A DNA stretch of 64,000 nucleotides, from contig NZ_CP087588.1 of NCBI RefSeq assembly GCF_020985305.1, positions 2,096,501 to 2,160,500 on the forward strand, in the 5' to 3' direction. This document shows, piece after piece, positions 1-9,639 of the stretch; the stretch's first letter is position 1, and each line of letters opens with the position of its first letter. A program made the translations under genes and the position numbers. A model generated the notes under the pieces. That model saw only the letters and a program-made list of their open reading frames with translations, was not told the DNA's origin and ran no database searches. The stretch is from Croceicoccus sp. Ery15 (GTDB lineage: Bacteria; Pseudomonadota; Alphaproteobacteria; Sphingomonadales; Sphingomonadaceae).

Positions 1-992
1 TCGCCATCCACGATTTCGCCCGCGACGGTGATGACGCCGATGGCTTTGCCGCTTTGGGACGGTGCGACCGCCTTAACCCAATCGGTATAGAATGTATGCG
101 CGAAGCTATGCGCGTCTTCGGGCATTTCGGGATCCTCGCCGACCAGTTCGCCAACGCGCGCGGAAAAATCCTCGTAAGAGCCGATCTTGTCGACCATCCC
201 CGCCGCCAGGGCGGCCCTGGCTCCGTCGCCGCCCGCCGCCTGTATCGAACTTACCGGATCGAGCGCCACTTCGCGCGCCTTCGCCTTGGGGCGGGCCTTG
301 GCGACCTCGTCCACCCAGTTTTCCCACAGCGCGCCATAGGTCCCTTCGATATCGCGGCGCGCGGCATCGGAAAACCGGCTGAGCGTATAGGGTTCGACAG
401 CGCTCTTGTACTCGCCCGTGCGATAGACATGGACATTGACCTTCAGCCGGTCGGCAATGTCGCCATAAAACAGAAAGGTCCCGCCGGGTCCCGCGACAAG
501 CGCGCCGCCCAAGGGATCGACCCAAACCTCGCTGGCGTGGGCGGCCAGCTGCATCCCGTCGCCCGTATAGGCATAGGCATGTGCCAGCACCGGCTTTTTC
601 GCGGCGCGAACCTTGTCGATCGCCTTGCCGATTTCGGTCATATGCACCTGACCGCCACCCAGAAAATAATCGAGGTCAAGCACGACGGCCTTGATCCGGT
701 CGTCCGTCGCGGCCCCTTCGATGGCGCGTATCACGTCGCGCGCGCGATGCTCGCGGATGGGTGTGCCGGTCGACAGCAGCATCGAGAACGGATCGATTGC
801 CTCCGGCTCTTCCACCACCACGCCGTCCAGCGCGACCAGCAAGGCCCCTTCCTGCACATGCGCGCCATCGAGGGGCCGAAAGCTGAGTGCCGCATAGAGC
901 AGGCCAAAGAACAGCAGCATGAACAACAGGACCAGACCGTCCTTGATCGCCACCAGCAGTTTCCAGACCTTGCGCGCGAACGCCATTTTCAT
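1..992 (-). CDS. sppA: Signal peptide peptidase SppA (S49 family), partial
   Basis: The frame is open from an ATG at 992 (a second ATG lies at 986) to the window edge, so the C-terminal part is missing. A basic N-terminus is followed by one hydrophobic segment (about residues 15-35), as expected for a membrane-anchored serine protease facing the periplasm. Further on are the S49-type stretch with AVVLDLDYFLGGG and KPVLAHAYAYTGDGMQLAAH, and the GPGGTFLFYGDIADRLKV region typical of the long 67K-type SppA. In known family members this enzyme degrades signal peptides left after secretion. The Ser nucleophile of the long form lies in the missing part. It is divergent from pyrB with about 170 bases between them. 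Confidence 0.85.
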   Translation of the reverse strand, partial: MKMAFARKVWKLLVAIKDGLVLLFMLLFFGLLYAALSFRPLDGAHVQEGALLVALDGVVVEEPEAIDPFSMLLSTGTPIREHRARDVIRAIEGAATDDRIKAVVLDLDYFLGGGQVHMTEIGKAIDKVRAAKKPVLAHAYAYTGDGMQLAAHASEVWVDPLGGALVAGPGGTFLFYGDIADRLKVNVHVYRTGEYKSAVEPYTLSRFSDAARRDIEGTYGALWENWVDEVAKARPKAKAREVALDPVSSIQAAGGDGARAALAAGMVDKIGSYEDFSARVGELVGEDPEMPEDAHSFAHTFYTDWVKAVAPSQSGKAIGVITVAGEIVDG

Positions 993-1165
993 TTTCCCTT
1001 CACGAAAGACGCATGCACGCCTTGGCATTTCCGGCAAGTTAGGATGGCGGGGCCGATGTCGCAAATGCGAAACGCCTTTCATTTTGTAACCGGTGATTTT
1101 GTGGTCGGCATCGTCCCATCGCCCTTGCCCGATGGCCCAAGGGTGATTAGACGCCCGATTTCAGA

Positions 1166-2206
1166 ATGAACGACGCGCCCTCTCCTTCCTCCACCCGCTA
1201 TCCCGCCGGTGGCGATGCGTTCCGGCACAAGGATCTGATCGGCATTGCGCCATTGGCTCCATGGGAAATCCACTACCTGCTGGACGAGGCCGAGCAATGG
1301 GTCGCGCTCAACCGCCAGCCTGCCAAGCATGCCGACGCTCTGGCAGGGCTGACCATCATCAACGCTTTCTTCGAAAATTCGACCCGCACGCTGCTGTCGT
1401 TCGAAATCGCGGGCAAGCGGCTGGGCGCGGATGTCGTCAATATGCATGCCGCGCAGTCCAGCGTGAAAAAGGGCGAGACGCTGATCGATACGGCGACCAC
1501 GCTGAACGCGATGCGCGCAGATGCCATCGTGATCCGCCATTCCTCGTCGGGCGCGGTGCAGCTGATCGCGGACAAGGTGGACTGCCCCGTGTTGAATGCG
1601 GGCGACGGGCAGCACGAGCACCCGACACAGGCGTTGCTGGACGCGCTGACCATGCGGTTCTGGTTGCGCAGCGATGCCTGTCCGCTGGGCGACGAGTTCG
1701 CCAAGCTGAAAATCGTGATCTGCGGCGATATCATGCACAGCCGCGTGGCACGGTCGAATATCCTGCTGCTGACTGCTTTGGGCGCCGAAGTGCGCGTCTG
1801 CGCGCCCCCCGCGCTGATGCCTGCCGCGGTCGAGCAGATGCGCGTCAAACCCTATACCGATTTCAATGCCGCCATCGACGGTGTGGACGTGGTGATGATG
1901 CTGCGCCTTCAGATGGAGCGCATGGCGGGGCCGTTCATTCCCTCTGCCCGCGAATATCGCCATTTGTTCGGCCTGACGCCCGAACGGCTGAAGCGCGCGG
2001 CACCGCACGCTCTGGTCATGCACCCGGGCCCGATGAACCGCGGTGTCGAAATCGATTCCTCGGTCGCGGACATGCTGGAACGGTCGGCGATCACGCGACA
2101 GGTTGAAATGGGCGTGGCCTTGCGGATGGCCTGCCTCGACGTGCTGACCCGGCGCGCGCGCGGAATCGCGGGATGGGGACCGCTCACGCGGGGAGAATGG
2201 GCATGA
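1166..2206 (+). CDS. pyrB: Aspartate carbamoyltransferase catalytic subunit
   Basis: This 346-residue protein catalyses the committed step of pyrimidine synthesis, joining carbamoyl phosphate and aspartate in the cytoplasm. The carbamoyl-phosphate loop [12 protein letters not shown] lies near residue 70 and the [10 protein letters not shown] motif near residue 153; the C-terminal [14 protein letters not shown] segment is also typical. The N-terminus is about 20-25 residues longer than the E. coli subunit, as in other alphaproteobacteria. The stop codon overlaps the next start by four bases (ATGA), so it is translationally coupled to the dihydroorotase-like gene. No pyrI regulatory subunit is adjacent. 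Confidence 0.95.
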   Translation: MNDAPSPSSTRYPAGGDAFRHKDLIGIAPLAPWEIHYLLDEAEQWVALNRQPAKHADALAGLTIINAFFENSTRTLLSFEIAGKRLGADVVNMHAAQSSVKKGETLIDTATTLNAMRADAIVIRHSSSGAVQLIADKVDCPVLNAGDGQHEHPTQALLDALTMRFWLRSDACPLGDEFAKLKIVICGDIMHSRVARSNILLLTALGAEVRVCAPPALMPAAVEQMRVKPYTDFNAAIDGVDVVMMLRLQMERMAGPFIPSAREYRHLFGLTPERLKRAAPHALVMHPGPMNRGVEIDSSVADMLERSAITRQVEMGVALRMACLDVLTRRARGIAGWGPLTRGEWA

Positions 2207-3456
2207 TCCCGCGCGAACCCCTGACCATTACCGGTGGACAATTGCTGACCGGCAGCGGCGCACCCGTCGCCGGATCGATCCGCTGCGAAGGCGACCGCAT
2301 CGTCGCGGTGGGCGACACCGCGGCGCAAGCCGGCGACCGCAGCTTCGACGCATCGGGGCGGATCGTCATGCCCGGCATCATCGACCTTGGCGTGTTCGAG
2401 ATCGACAAGCCTGCCTTTCACTTTGGCGGCATCACCCGCGCCGCGCTGATGCCCGATCAGAACCCGCCGCTCGACTATCCGGCGCGGGTCCGTTTCGCGG
2501 CCAGCTATGGCAAGCCCGATTTCTGGGTCCACCCCATCGCCGCCGCCACGCGGGGCCTTGCCGGACAGGAATTGCCCGAACTGGGGCTGATGCAGGATGC
2601 AGGCGCGCGCGCCGTATCGTCGGGCCGGAAATGGCTGGCCGATTCGGGCATGATGCTGCGCATGATGCAATATGCCGCGATGCTGGGCCTGCCCGTCATC
2701 GCCCATGCCGAAGATGCGGGGCTGACCGGCGACGCCGTGGCGACCGCGGGCGAGATGGCAACCCGCCTCGGCCTGCCCAGCGCACCGGCAGAGGCGGAGG
2801 CGCTGGCGATCATGCGCGACATCGCGCTGGCCGAAATCGCGGGCGCGCATCTGCATATCCGGCAGGTCACCACGGCGGCAGGGCTTGATCTTGTGCGTTC
2901 GGCCAAGGCCCGCGGCCTGCGGCTGACCTGCGGGGTGACCCCTGCCTATTTCATGCTGTCCGATCTGGCGACGGCGGGTTTTCTGACCTTTACGCGCCTG
3001 TCGCCCCCGCTGCGGAGCGAGGCCGACCGCCATGCCGTGCGCGCCGCGCTGGCCGATGGCACGATCGACACCATCGCATCGGGCCACGATCCGCGCGGAC
3101 CGGAAGACAAGCGCCTTCCCTTTGCCGATGCCGCCCCCGGCATGGCGGGCGCGGAAACGCTGCTGCCGCTTACGCTCAGCCTTGTGCGCGACGATGTGAT
3201 CGACATGGCGCGCATGTGCGAATTGCTATGCGTCAATCCCGCCCGCATTTTGGGGGTAGAGGCCGGCAGGCTGGAGGCGGGGCTGGAAGCCGATATTGCG
3301 GTAATCGATCCCGATCGCCCGTGGATCGTCGATTCGAACCGCATGGAAGCGCAGGCAGGCAATACGCCTTTCGACAAGCAGCCCGTGCAGGGCCGCGCCA
3401 CTGCCCTGTTCAAGGGTGGTCAGCGAATTGGCGGCGGCCAGCGCGCCGAACATTAA
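2203..3456 (+). CDS. Dihydroorotase-like protein without HxH metal site (PyrX type)
   Basis: This 417-residue amidohydrolase-fold protein is coupled to pyrB; the ATG at 2203 overlaps the pyrB stop and is preferred over an in-frame ATG at 2173 inside pyrB. Overall homology to class I dihydroorotase is clear ([54 protein letters not shown]). However, the usual DxHxHxR metal-binding motif directly after PGIID is replaced by LGVFEIDK, and the TDHAPH-like motif reads SGHDPRG. In Pseudomonas such catalytically inert PyrC homologues (pyrC', PyrX) are needed to assemble dodecameric aspartate carbamoyltransferase. A structural role is therefore inferred, with a true pyrC elsewhere. Confidence 0.75.
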   Translation: MIPREPLTITGGQLLTGSGAPVAGSIRCEGDRIVAVGDTAAQAGDRSFDASGRIVMPGIIDLGVFEIDKPAFHFGGITRAALMPDQNPPLDYPARVRFAASYGKPDFWVHPIAAATRGLAGQELPELGLMQDAGARAVSSGRKWLADSGMMLRMMQYAAMLGLPVIAHAEDAGLTGDAVATAGEMATRLGLPSAPAEAEALAIMRDIALAEIAGAHLHIRQVTTAAGLDLVRSAKARGLRLTCGVTPAYFMLSDLATAGFLTFTRLSPPLRSEADRHAVRAALADGTIDTIASGHDPRGPEDKRLPFADAAPGMAGAETLLPLTLSLVRDDVIDMARMCELLCVNPARILGVEAGRLEAGLEADIAVIDPDRPWIVDSNRMEAQAGNTPFDKQPVQGRATALFKGGQRIGGGQRAEH

Positions 3457-3656
3457 TCGGCGGCGGCACCCGCCTGCGACAGGGAAGCCTCATCCGGGCC
3501 CGGTATCGTCCAGATCGCCACATTGAGCGCCAGCACCACGGCAAGCACCAGCATCAGCCCGCCCTGTTTCTTATCGCCGCGCCGGAACGCGAAAAACGCC
3601 GCGACGCTCATCACCACGGCGCACAGAACCATCAGGGAAAGGGCAAGATCGGCCAT
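3453..3656 (-). CDS. Small membrane protein, unknown
   Basis: A 67-residue protein starting MADLALSLMVL. It has two hydrophobic segments (about residues 3-22 and 34-50) separated by a short basic loop with RRGDKKQG, and a short C-terminal tail. The ATG at 3656 is preferred because upstream codons in this frame encode a charged, non-hydrophobic extension. It is convergent with the dihydroorotase-like gene and the two stop codons overlap. No family is recognised; small two-helix inner-membrane proteins of this kind are common in sphingomonads. Confidence 0.55.
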   Translation of the reverse strand: MADLALSLMVLCAVVMSVAAFFAFRRGDKKQGGLMLVLAVVLALNVAIWTIPGPDEASLSQAGAAAD

Positions 3657-3769
3657 GCGGCTGCGCATAGACCGGCGGTGGCCTGCGGAACAAGGCGAAA
3701 TAGTGCTGTGTTTGTAGCATTGGCTTGCTACCAACACAGCGGGCTTGGACGGACGACAAGGAGTTCAAG

Positions 3770-4150
3770 ATGGGTATTTTCAGCAAGATGCGCGATTCGA
3801 TCTTCGGCAAGAAGGAAGAAAAGCCGAAAGCCGCCGCTCCCGCTGCCGCGCCGAAACCGGCTGCCGCGCCCGCTGCCCCTGCCAAACCCGCGCCAATGGC
3901 CGAAGTGGACGTAGAGGCAAAGCTGGCAGGCATGGCCGAGGGCAAGACGCTCAACTGGCGCACCTCGATCGTCGATCTGATGAAGCTGCTCGACATCGAT
4001 CCCAGCTATGCCAATCGCAAGGAGCTGGCGGTCGAACTGGGGCGGACCGATTACGAAGGATCGGCCGAGGACAATATCTGGCTGCACAAGCAGGTCATGC
4101 GGGAACTGGCCAAGAACGGCGGCAAGGTGCCCGCCTCGCTTACCGACTGA
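3770..4150 (+). CDS. DUF3597 domain protein
   Basis: A 126-residue protein. The ATG at 3770 has an AAGGAG ribosome-binding site just upstream. Residues 1-15 are basic (MGIFSKMRDSIFGKK). Residues 16-45 form an Ala/Pro/Lys-rich linker, and the C-terminal half (VDVEAKLAGMAEGKTLNWR to MRELAKNGGKVPASLTD) is the DUF3597 domain. In characterised relatives the domain is a small helical bundle of unknown function, sometimes found in LysM-linked proteins. A strong inverted repeat follows the stop. Confidence 0.8.
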   Translation: MGIFSKMRDSIFGKKEEKPKAAAPAAAPKPAAAPAAPAKPAPMAEVDVEAKLAGMAEGKTLNWRTSIVDLMKLLDIDPSYANRKELAVELGRTDYEGSAEDNIWLHKQVMRELAKNGGKVPASLTD

Positions 4151-4164
4151 TCCGCGAAAACAGA

Positions 4165-4195
4165 GGTCCGGGCGGGCATTGCGCCCTGCCCGGAC
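4165..4195. terminator. Bidirectional terminator hairpin
   Basis: A GC-rich stem (GTCCGGGCGGGC pairing with GCCCTGCCCGGAC, one bulge) lies between the convergent DUF3597 and DUF937-like genes. It lacks a clear T-tract, so the efficiency is uncertain. Confidence 0.6.
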
Positions 4196-4206
4196 ATCGA
4201 TGGCGC

Positions 4207-4569
4207 CTATTTCTTGCCGAAGAAACCCTGCGCCATGCCCATGATATCGTTCAGCGGATTGCCGTCGCCGTCGCGGTCCAGCATGTCCAGAATGCCCGCC
4301 GCCTGCGGATTATCCTGCAGCATTTGCGCGAAATGGGTCAGCGATCCCTCGCCCCCGATCTGCTGGACAATGGTCGACAGGATCGAAGTATCCATGCCGG
4401 TGCGGACCGATGCAAGTTCGACCGTATCGCCGGGTGCCTGATGCGCTTGCCCCAGCGCGGCGATCGCCTTTTCGGCCATGGCGGGCTGAATGCCCAGCTT
4501 GGTGGCAAGATTGGCGACATCGGGGGTCTCGCTCGAAAGCTGGCCCAAAAGCTGATCGAAAACGGCCAT
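4207..4569 (-). CDS. DUF937-like / YidB-type small protein
   Basis: A 120-residue protein. The ATG at 4569 is preceded by GAGGAGTAAAGGAC, a good ribosome-binding site, and is preferred over the ATG at 4587. The sequence is a helical, Gln/Ala/Met-rich protein (MAVFDQLLGQLSSETPDVAN, LGIQPAMAEKAIAALGQA) with a C-terminal LDRDGDGNPLNDIMGMAQGFFGKK. That tail resembles the acidic EF-hand-like end (DxDGDGN) of DUF937 proteins. Function is unknown in the family. It lies downstream of and parallel to pckA but is separated from it by a terminator. Confidence 0.6.
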   Translation of the reverse strand: MAVFDQLLGQLSSETPDVANLATKLGIQPAMAEKAIAALGQAHQAPGDTVELASVRTGMDTSILSTIVQQIGGEGSLTHFAQMLQDNPQAAGILDMLDRDGDGNPLNDIMGMAQGFFGKK

Positions 4570-4700
4570 GTCCTTTACTCCTCGCAACGGTGGATTCAGG
4601 CGGCGGCGTTCACTGCCGCGCGTGAATACTAGACATTTTCGCAGGGGTGGCCACTAACAATGACCGGTTGAAGACAATCGGCACCTGTCTCGCGCAAAAG

Positions 4701-4735
4701 AAAACGCCCCGAACCGAAATGGCCCGGGGCGTTTC
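4701..4735 (-). terminator. Rho-independent terminator of pckA
   Basis: Read on the minus strand, AACGCCCCG and CGGGGCGTT form a nine-pair stem around a 12-14 base loop, followed by TTTTCTTTT, just downstream of the pckA stop. Confidence 0.8.
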
Positions 4736-4756
4736 GCATTCCAGCAAGCGTCGTTA

Positions 4757-6346
4757 CTAGGCCGCCGTCGGCGCCGCCTTGCGCACGCCTTCGTCGACAT
4801 GGCTTTCGAACTGGGCGAAATTATCGACGAACAGCTGCACCAGCTTATGTGCGGTCGCGTCGAAATCGTCCTTGTCGGCCCAGGTCGCACGCGGGTCGAG
4901 GATGGTATCATCCACACCGGGAACCGCGACCGGAACCTCGAAACCGAAATTGGGGTCCTTACGGAATTCCACATCGTTCAGCGAACCGTCGAGCGCGGCA
5001 TTCAGCAGTGCGCGGGTCACCTTGATCGGCATACGATGGCCGGTGCCGTACTGCCCGCCGGTCCAGCCGGTGTTGACCAGCCAGCACTGCGCGCCGCCCT
5101 GTGCGATACGCTCTTTCAGCAAATTGCCGTAAACGCTGGGGTGACGCGGCATGAAAGGCGCGCCGAAACAGGTGCTGAACGTCGCCTGCGGTTCGGTCAC
5201 GCCGATTTCGGTGCCTGCGACCTTGGCTGTATAACCCGACAGGAAGTAATACATCGCCTGATCGGGCGTGAGGCGCGCGATCGGAGGCAGCACGCCAAAG
5301 GCATCGGCGGTCAGCATGATTACGTTCGACGGGACGGGGCCAAGGTTCTTTTCCGACGTGTTCGGAATGAACTCGATCGGATAGGCGCCGCGGGTGTTTT
5401 CCGTCTTCGACGTGTCGGTGAAATCGATGGTGCGCGTTTCTTCGTCCATCGCCACGTTTTCAAGGATCGTGCCGAACATCTTCGTCGTGGCGTAGATCTC
5501 GGGCTCGCCCTCTTCCGACAGGTCGATCATCTTCGCATAGCAGCCGCCTTCGAAATTGAAGACCGCCGAATCCGACCAGCCATGTTCGTCATCGCCGATC
5601 AGCGTGCGGCTGGCATCGGCCGACAGCGTCGTCTTGCCGGTGCCCGAAAGGCCAAAGAAGATCGCGGTCTTGCCGTCTGCGCCGACATTGGCGGAACAGT
5701 GCATCGGCATCACGCCCTGTTCGGGCAGCAGATAGTTGAGAAGGCCGAACACGCCCTTCTTCATCTCGCCCGAATATTCGGTATTGGCGATCAGGATCAG
5801 CTTTTCGGTGAAGCTGACGGCGATCATCGTGTCGGACACGCTGCCGTGGCGGGCCGGATCGGCCTTGAAGCTGGGCAGGTTGATGATGGTGTATTCCGGC
5901 TCGAAGCTGTCCAGCTCTTCCTGGGTCGGGCGGACGAGCAGCGTGCGGATGAACAGATTGTGCCACGCCATCTGGTTGATGACGCGCACGTTAACGCGAT
6001 ATTCGGCCTGCGAACCGCCGAACAGATCGGCCACATACAGCTTTTCCTGCCCCTTCAGCGCGTCGAGGAAATCCGCCTTCAGATTGGCGAAATGTTCGGG
6101 CGACATCGGCTGGTTGATCTTGCCCCAGTTGATCGTGTCGGCAGTCATCTCGTCCTTGACGACGAACTTGTCCTTCACGCTGCGACCGGTGAAACGGCCG
6201 GTGTCGACGACCAGCGGCCCATCGGCGGCCAGCTTGCCCTCGCCATTGGCGAGCGCATGTTCGACCAGTTGGGACCGGCCAAGATTGGCGAAAACACGGG
6301 CATTGGTGACAATGCCCTCACCAAGCAGGGTGGAATCGTTCGGCAC
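4757..6346 (-). CDS. pckA: Phosphoenolpyruvate carboxykinase (ATP)
   Basis: A 529-residue enzyme converting oxaloacetate plus ATP to phosphoenolpyruvate, the entry to gluconeogenesis. The kinase P-loop [13 protein letters not shown] lies near residue 233 and the metal/PEP-site stretches GDDEHGWSD and NFEGGCYAK follow. The length matches bacterial ATP-type enzymes. The start is GTG at 6346 with AAGGAG seven bases upstream. It is divergent from chvI across 440 bases. In rhizobia pckA lies beside chvI/chvG and is linked to the same regulatory circuit, so the arrangement is conserved. Confidence 0.97.
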   Translation of the reverse strand: MPNDSTLLGEGIVTNARVFANLGRSQLVEHALANGEGKLAADGPLVVDTGRFTGRSVKDKFVVKDEMTADTINWGKINQPMSPEHFANLKADFLDALKGQEKLYVADLFGGSQAEYRVNVRVINQMAWHNLFIRTLLVRPTQEELDSFEPEYTIINLPSFKADPARHGSVSDTMIAVSFTEKLILIANTEYSGEMKKGVFGLLNYLLPEQGVMPMHCSANVGADGKTAIFFGLSGTGKTTLSADASRTLIGDDEHGWSDSAVFNFEGGCYAKMIDLSEEGEPEIYATTKMFGTILENVAMDEETRTIDFTDTSKTENTRGAYPIEFIPNTSEKNLGPVPSNVIMLTADAFGVLPPIARLTPDQAMYYFLSGYTAKVAGTEIGVTEPQATFSTCFGAPFMPRHPSVYGNLLKERIAQGGAQCWLVNTGWTGGQYGTGHRMPIKVTRALLNAALDGSLNDVEFRKDPNFGFEVPVAVPGVDDTILDPRATWADKDDFDATAHKLVQLFVDNFAQFESHVDEGVRKAAPTAA

Positions 6347-6786
6347 GTAGCTCTCCTTTCAGAGACCCCTCTCCAGACGGGGCCGACCGCGCGGCGCAAG
6401 CGCGGGCAATTGATGCAATCCTCTCGGGATGGTTCCGAAGTCGGCAGGCATACGCCAGTCGCTCCGATTTGTTTGATTTTCGCATGCTCACAAATCACTT
6501 CAGAGTCAAACGCTCTGCTATGACCTGTCACGAATTGCCGCAATTGATCCGAAGGGCGACTTTTTTCGGTCTAGCTGTCCCCGAAGGATTAAGGACACGG
6601 ATTCCCGCCCTGCCTCTCGATATTGCCGCGGGCGGCATAGTTGCGACCGATATGGCCAGGACCGATATATCTTGGCGCCAGGGCAAGAATTGGCCATTTG
6701 GCGCGCGCGTCCGAATTGGCTAAGTCGAAACACATATGGCGTGCGATGCGTTGCGAACACACCAAACGCGAGAAAAAGGTTTTGAT
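6347..6786. promoter_or_regulatory. Divergent promoter region pckA / chvI
   Basis: A 440-base non-coding stretch between two divergent genes. It carries the pckA ribosome-binding site near 6350 and a purine-rich GAGAAAAAGG before chvI. Short frames inside it have no coding signature. Given the neighbours, binding sites for ChvI are expected here, but I cannot point to a specific motif. Confidence 0.5.
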
Positions 6787-7497
6787 ATGGCGCATGTAAT
6801 CGCCCTGGTGGACGACGACCGGAACATACTGACCGGTCTGTCGATCGCGCTGCAGGCCGAGGGGTTCGACACGCGGGTCTATTCCGACGGGTCCGCCGCG
6901 CTGGAAGCCCTGATCGAGAACCCGCCCGATCTGGCGGTGTGCGACATCAAGATGCCGCGCATGGACGGGCTGGAACTGCTGCGCCGCCTGCGCGAAAAAT
7001 CGTCGCTCCCGGTCATTTTCCTTACCTCCAAGACCGACGAGCAGGACGAAGCGCTGGGCCTTGCCATGGGGGCCGACGATTATATCGCCAAACCGTTCAG
7101 TCAGCGCCTGCTGATCGCCCGCATCCGCGCCTTGCTTAGGCGCGAGGAGCTGGTCATGAACCGGCTGTCGGGCGATACCAGCCAGCCGCCCGCCGAACTG
7201 ATCACGCGCGGCCGCCTGACGATGGAGCCCGAACGCCACCGCGTCACATGGGACGGGCATCCCGTTTCGCTGACCGTCACCGAATTCCTGATTCTTGAGG
7301 CTTTGGCCCAGCGGCCCGGCGTAGTGAAAACGCGCAACCAGCTGATGGATGCGGCCTATCAGGACGATGTGTTTGTCGACGACCGCACGATCGACAGCCA
7401 TATCAAGCGTCTGCGTCGAAAGTTCCGGCAGGCCGACAGGGAGTTTTCCGGCATTTCCACGCTTTATGGCGCGGGCTACAGCTTTGCGGGGGACTGA
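6787..7497 (+). CDS. chvI: Response regulator ChvI (OmpR family)
   Basis: A 236-residue two-component regulator. The receiver domain is residues 1-120, with acidic pocket DDD near residue 9, phospho-acceptor Asp in [12 protein letters not shown], and Lys in AKPFSQRLL. The C-terminal half is an OmpR/PhoB winged-helix DNA-binding domain ([33 protein letters not shown]). The ATG at 6787 begins [14 protein letters not shown] as in ChvI proteins; an in-frame ATG at 6736 is rejected. It is followed directly by its kinase. In alphaproteobacteria ChvG/ChvI responds to envelope stress or acid. Confidence 0.93.
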   Translation: MAHVIALVDDDRNILTGLSIALQAEGFDTRVYSDGSAALEALIENPPDLAVCDIKMPRMDGLELLRRLREKSSLPVIFLTSKTDEQDEALGLAMGADDYIAKPFSQRLLIARIRALLRREELVMNRLSGDTSQPPAELITRGRLTMEPERHRVTWDGHPVSLTVTEFLILEALAQRPGVVKTRNQLMDAAYQDDVFVDDRTIDSHIKRLRRKFRQADREFSGISTLYGAGYSFAGD

Positions 7498-7555
7498 TCC
7501 CCATCACGATGCCAGCGGGCCGACCGACGCGCCCGCCGCTTTGGCGGCGTCGAGC

Positions 7556-9169
7556 GTGGCCAGCGACAAGCTTGAAGGCAACAGATTGGGCGGCGGCGAT
7601 GCCCCCGATCCGCTGTTCTGGACGCGGCGCTTCTCGCTCACCACGCGCATTCTGGCGGTCAACCTGCTGATCGTCGGATTGGTGCTGGGCGGGCTGTTCG
7701 TGCTCGACACCAATCGCAAGCAGCTGATTGCCGAACGCTCGCGCCTTGCCCGTTCAGAAGTCGAGATCATCGCCAATGCGCTGGCAGAGGCGCCCGCCAG
7801 CGAACATGCCGCGCTTTTGGCGCGCATCGGTGACCAGCAACGGCTCCGCCTGCGCACATTCGACGCGCTTGGACGGCTGCAGACCGACAGTTTCGTGGTG
7901 GGCGAGCCGGTATTCTCCTTCGCCGACCCCGAACAGCAGGACTGGACCCACGCGCTGGCCCGCACCATGGACCGCGTGGTCGACGCGCTGGTCTTCGCGC
8001 CGCCCGTCCCGCCCTATGATCCCACACAGGACGAAGAGCCGACCAACAAATCGCAATGGCCCGAGGTGTTCGTGGCCGAACAGGCCCGCGCGGGCACGGT
8101 AATGCTGCGCCACGCACCCGACCGCACGCCTGTCATCACCGCGGCTGCCCCCTATGGCGCGCAGGGCGAAACATTGCTGACGATGCGCAATGCCACCGAC
8201 ATCACCGCCGCGATCCGCGCCGCGCGACAATTGCTGCTGGTGCTGCTGACCCTGGCGGTGCTGTTTTCGGTGCAATTGTCGCTCTTCCTTGCGCGCACCA
8301 TTGTGCAGCCCGTCCGCACCCTGTCGCGCGCGGCCACCCGGGTCAGCGCGGGGCGCGAGCGCGAGGTGGTGATCCCGCGCCTTCCCGAACGTCAGGACGA
8401 GATCGGCAATCTTGCACGATCGCTATCCGACATGACACAGGCGCTGCGCGACCGGATCGACGCGGGCGAGGCCTTTGCCGCCGATGTCAGCCACGAGCTG
8501 AAGAATCCGCTCGCTTCGCTGCGCAGCGCACTGGACACATTGGAAACCGTGGAAGATCCCGATCTGCGCCGCCAGCTTGCCGAAATCGCGCAGGCAGATC
8601 TGCGCCGCATCGACCGGCTGATCACCGAAATTGCCGAGGCAAGCCGCCTCGACGCCGAATTGTCGCGCGCCTCGTTCGAACCGGTGGACCTGCTGGCGCT
8701 GGCCCGCAACGTGCTGGGCGGACGCACTGCCGCCACGCGGCTGAGCGCCGAACGCGACTTGCAGTTTCATGTCGAAAGTGCACCCACCAGTGCCACCGTG
8801 GTGCGTGGAGACGAAGCGCAGCTGGAACGTGTGCTGGAAAATCTGGTCGATAATGCCGCCAGCTTTTCGCCCCATGGCGGTACCATCGCCATCGCCTTCC
8901 GCGATCTGGGCGACAAGGTCGAAGTGACCGTCACCGACGACGGCCCCGGCATTGCCGAGGACCAGCGCGAGGCGGTGTTCGAGCGCTTTCACTCGCACCG
9001 GCCCGAACCCGAAAGTTTCGGCAAGCACTCGGGGCTGGGCCTTGCCATCGCACGGTCGATCGTCACCGGTCACAAGGGTACATTGGTCGTACGCGGCAGA
9101 GAGGACGGAGCCAGCGGCGCGGTCTTCGTCATCACCCTGCCCGCACTGGACAGCGGTGCCCGATCATGA
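7556..9169 (+). CDS. chvG: Sensor histidine kinase ChvG
   Basis: Partner of ChvI. Membrane helices lie at about residues 25-45 (ILAVNLLIVGLVLGGLFVL) and near residue 230 (LLLVLLTLAVLFSVQLSLFLA), enclosing a periplasmic sensor domain. HAMP, the His box FAADVSHELKNPLASL and ATP-binding motifs DNAASFSPHGG and DDGPGIAEDQREAVFERFH follow. The start is uncertain: the GTG at 7556 gives 537 residues, whereas an ATG at 7466 overlaps chvI by 32 bases. Neither has a clear ribosome-binding site. The last four bases overlap hprK. Confidence 0.9.
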   Translation: MASDKLEGNRLGGGDAPDPLFWTRRFSLTTRILAVNLLIVGLVLGGLFVLDTNRKQLIAERSRLARSEVEIIANALAEAPASEHAALLARIGDQQRLRLRTFDALGRLQTDSFVVGEPVFSFADPEQQDWTHALARTMDRVVDALVFAPPVPPYDPTQDEEPTNKSQWPEVFVAEQARAGTVMLRHAPDRTPVITAAAPYGAQGETLLTMRNATDITAAIRAARQLLLVLLTLAVLFSVQLSLFLARTIVQPVRTLSRAATRVSAGREREVVIPRLPERQDEIGNLARSLSDMTQALRDRIDAGEAFAADVSHELKNPLASLRSALDTLETVEDPDLRRQLAEIAQADLRRIDRLITEIAEASRLDAELSRASFEPVDLLALARNVLGGRTAATRLSAERDLQFHVESAPTSATVVRGDEAQLERVLENLVDNAASFSPHGGTIAIAFRDLGDKVEVTVTDDGPGIAEDQREAVFERFHSHRPEPESFGKHSGLGLAIARSIVTGHKGTLVVRGREDGASGAVFVITLPALDSGARS

Positions 9170-9639
9170 CCCTTATCGCCGTACCCGAACACGCAGCCAG
9201 CCATCAGGCCACCGTCGTCGCCATCGGCAGCCGCGCGATCCTGATCGAGGGCGAGCCCGCCAGCGGCAAGACCAGCCTTGCCCTTGCGCTGATCGACAGG
9301 GGCGCGGTGCTGGTGGGCGACGACGGTGTGCTGCTGGCCGACATGGCGGGCACGCTCTGGGCTTTTCCCCATCCGAAAACGCGGGGCATGGTGGAAATCC
9401 GCAATGTCGGCATCGTCACCATGCATGCCGTCCCCGCGCCGATCGCGCTGGCCATCACGCTGACGCATGATGCGCCGCGCCATATCGACGGGGTTGCCCA
9501 GCAACTGATCGGCGGCGTGCCGATCCCATCGCTGACCTTGTGGCCCGATACGCCGGTGATCGCCCTGCGGACGGAATGGGCATTGCGCGAACACGGGCTT
9601 CCGCTTTCGGGCGCAATCGGGGATAGCAATTTGCGATGA
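9166..9639 (+). CDS. hprK: HPr kinase/phosphorylase, short alphaproteobacterial form
   Basis: A 157-residue protein corresponding only to the C-terminal catalytic domain of HprK, the usual situation in alphaproteobacteria. The P-loop GEPASGKTSLALALI lies near residue 30 and VLVGDDGVLL follows. It would phosphorylate the regulatory Ser of HPr, encoded three genes downstream. It overlaps chvG and rapZ by four bases each (ATGA), so the operon chvI-chvG-hprK-rapZ is tightly coupled. Confidence 0.9.
   Translation: MTLIAVPEHAASHQATVVAIGSRAILIEGEPASGKTSLALALIDRGAVLVGDDGVLLADMAGTLWAFPHPKTRGMVEIRNVGIVTMHAVPAPIALAITLTHDAPRHIDGVAQQLIGGVPIPSLTLWPDTPVIALRTEWALREHGLPLSGAIGDSNLR

Noticed and set aside
4799..6523. 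574-codon plus-strand open frame
   Set aside because: Antisense to pckA; no recognisable motif.
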